6,455 bases of DNA from Ruminococcaceae bacterium UBA3710. GTDB taxonomy: Bacteria; Bacillota; Clostridia; Oscillospirales; Acutalibacteraceae. Numbering within the stretch: position 1 is the first letter of the stretch; every line of letters begins with the position of its first letter. A program made the translations under genes and the position numbers. Where the stretch lies: positions 1-6,455 of the forward strand of contig DFHZ01000135.1 in assembly GCA_002371985.1 (NCBI GenBank), read 5' to 3'. This document shows positions 6,442-6,455 of this stretch, piece by piece. Below the pieces are notes generated by a model. That model was not told the origin of the DNA and made no database searches. It saw nothing but the letters and a program-made list of their open reading frames with translations.

Positions 6442-6455
6442 TGCAAAATTATATT

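Overview
The window looks like a fragment of a low-GC Gram-positive genome, most likely an uncultured gut-type clostridium (Bacillota). The evidence is AT-rich DNA, strong AAGGAGG-type ribosome binding sites, two lipobox lipoproteins, and a carbohydrate-uptake operon with no visible ATPase gene. No gene identifies the species. All four supported genes lie on the minus strand, so transcription runs from high to low coordinates. I see no tRNA, rRNA, transposase, CRISPR array or prophage gene.

Layout in the direction of transcription. Positions 6306-6455 form a regulatory region: a good promoter (TATAAT at 6340-6345), a perfect 7-bp inverted repeat just upstream of the -35, and about three copies of a TGCAAA..TTTACC-like repeat. 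A tight three-gene operon follows. It encodes a MalG-type ABC sugar permease (5340-6296), an extracellular sugar-binding lipoprotein (3846-5312) and a parallel beta-helix lipoprotein (2085-3824). The gaps are only 27 and 21 nt, each containing a ribosome binding site. A 249-nt intergenic region (1836-2084) then carries a structured repeat: two 9-bp hairpins with the same CCCA loop inside TGTAGG/CCTACA ends, followed by AATTACG heptads. Last comes the 5' part of a large secreted protein (1-1835) built from at least four related beta-rich modules. It runs off the window edge.

Inferred working model: the beta-helix lipoprotein binds or cuts a polysaccharide at the cell surface, the binding lipoprotein captures the released sugar, and the permease imports it. 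A partner permease of MalF type and an ATPase must come from elsewhere. The secreted modular protein may bind the same polysaccharide, but only adjacency and a carbohydrate-binding-like strand pattern support this. The least explained items are the modular protein, the composite intergenic repeat and the repeat-rich operator region. None of them proves a new system.
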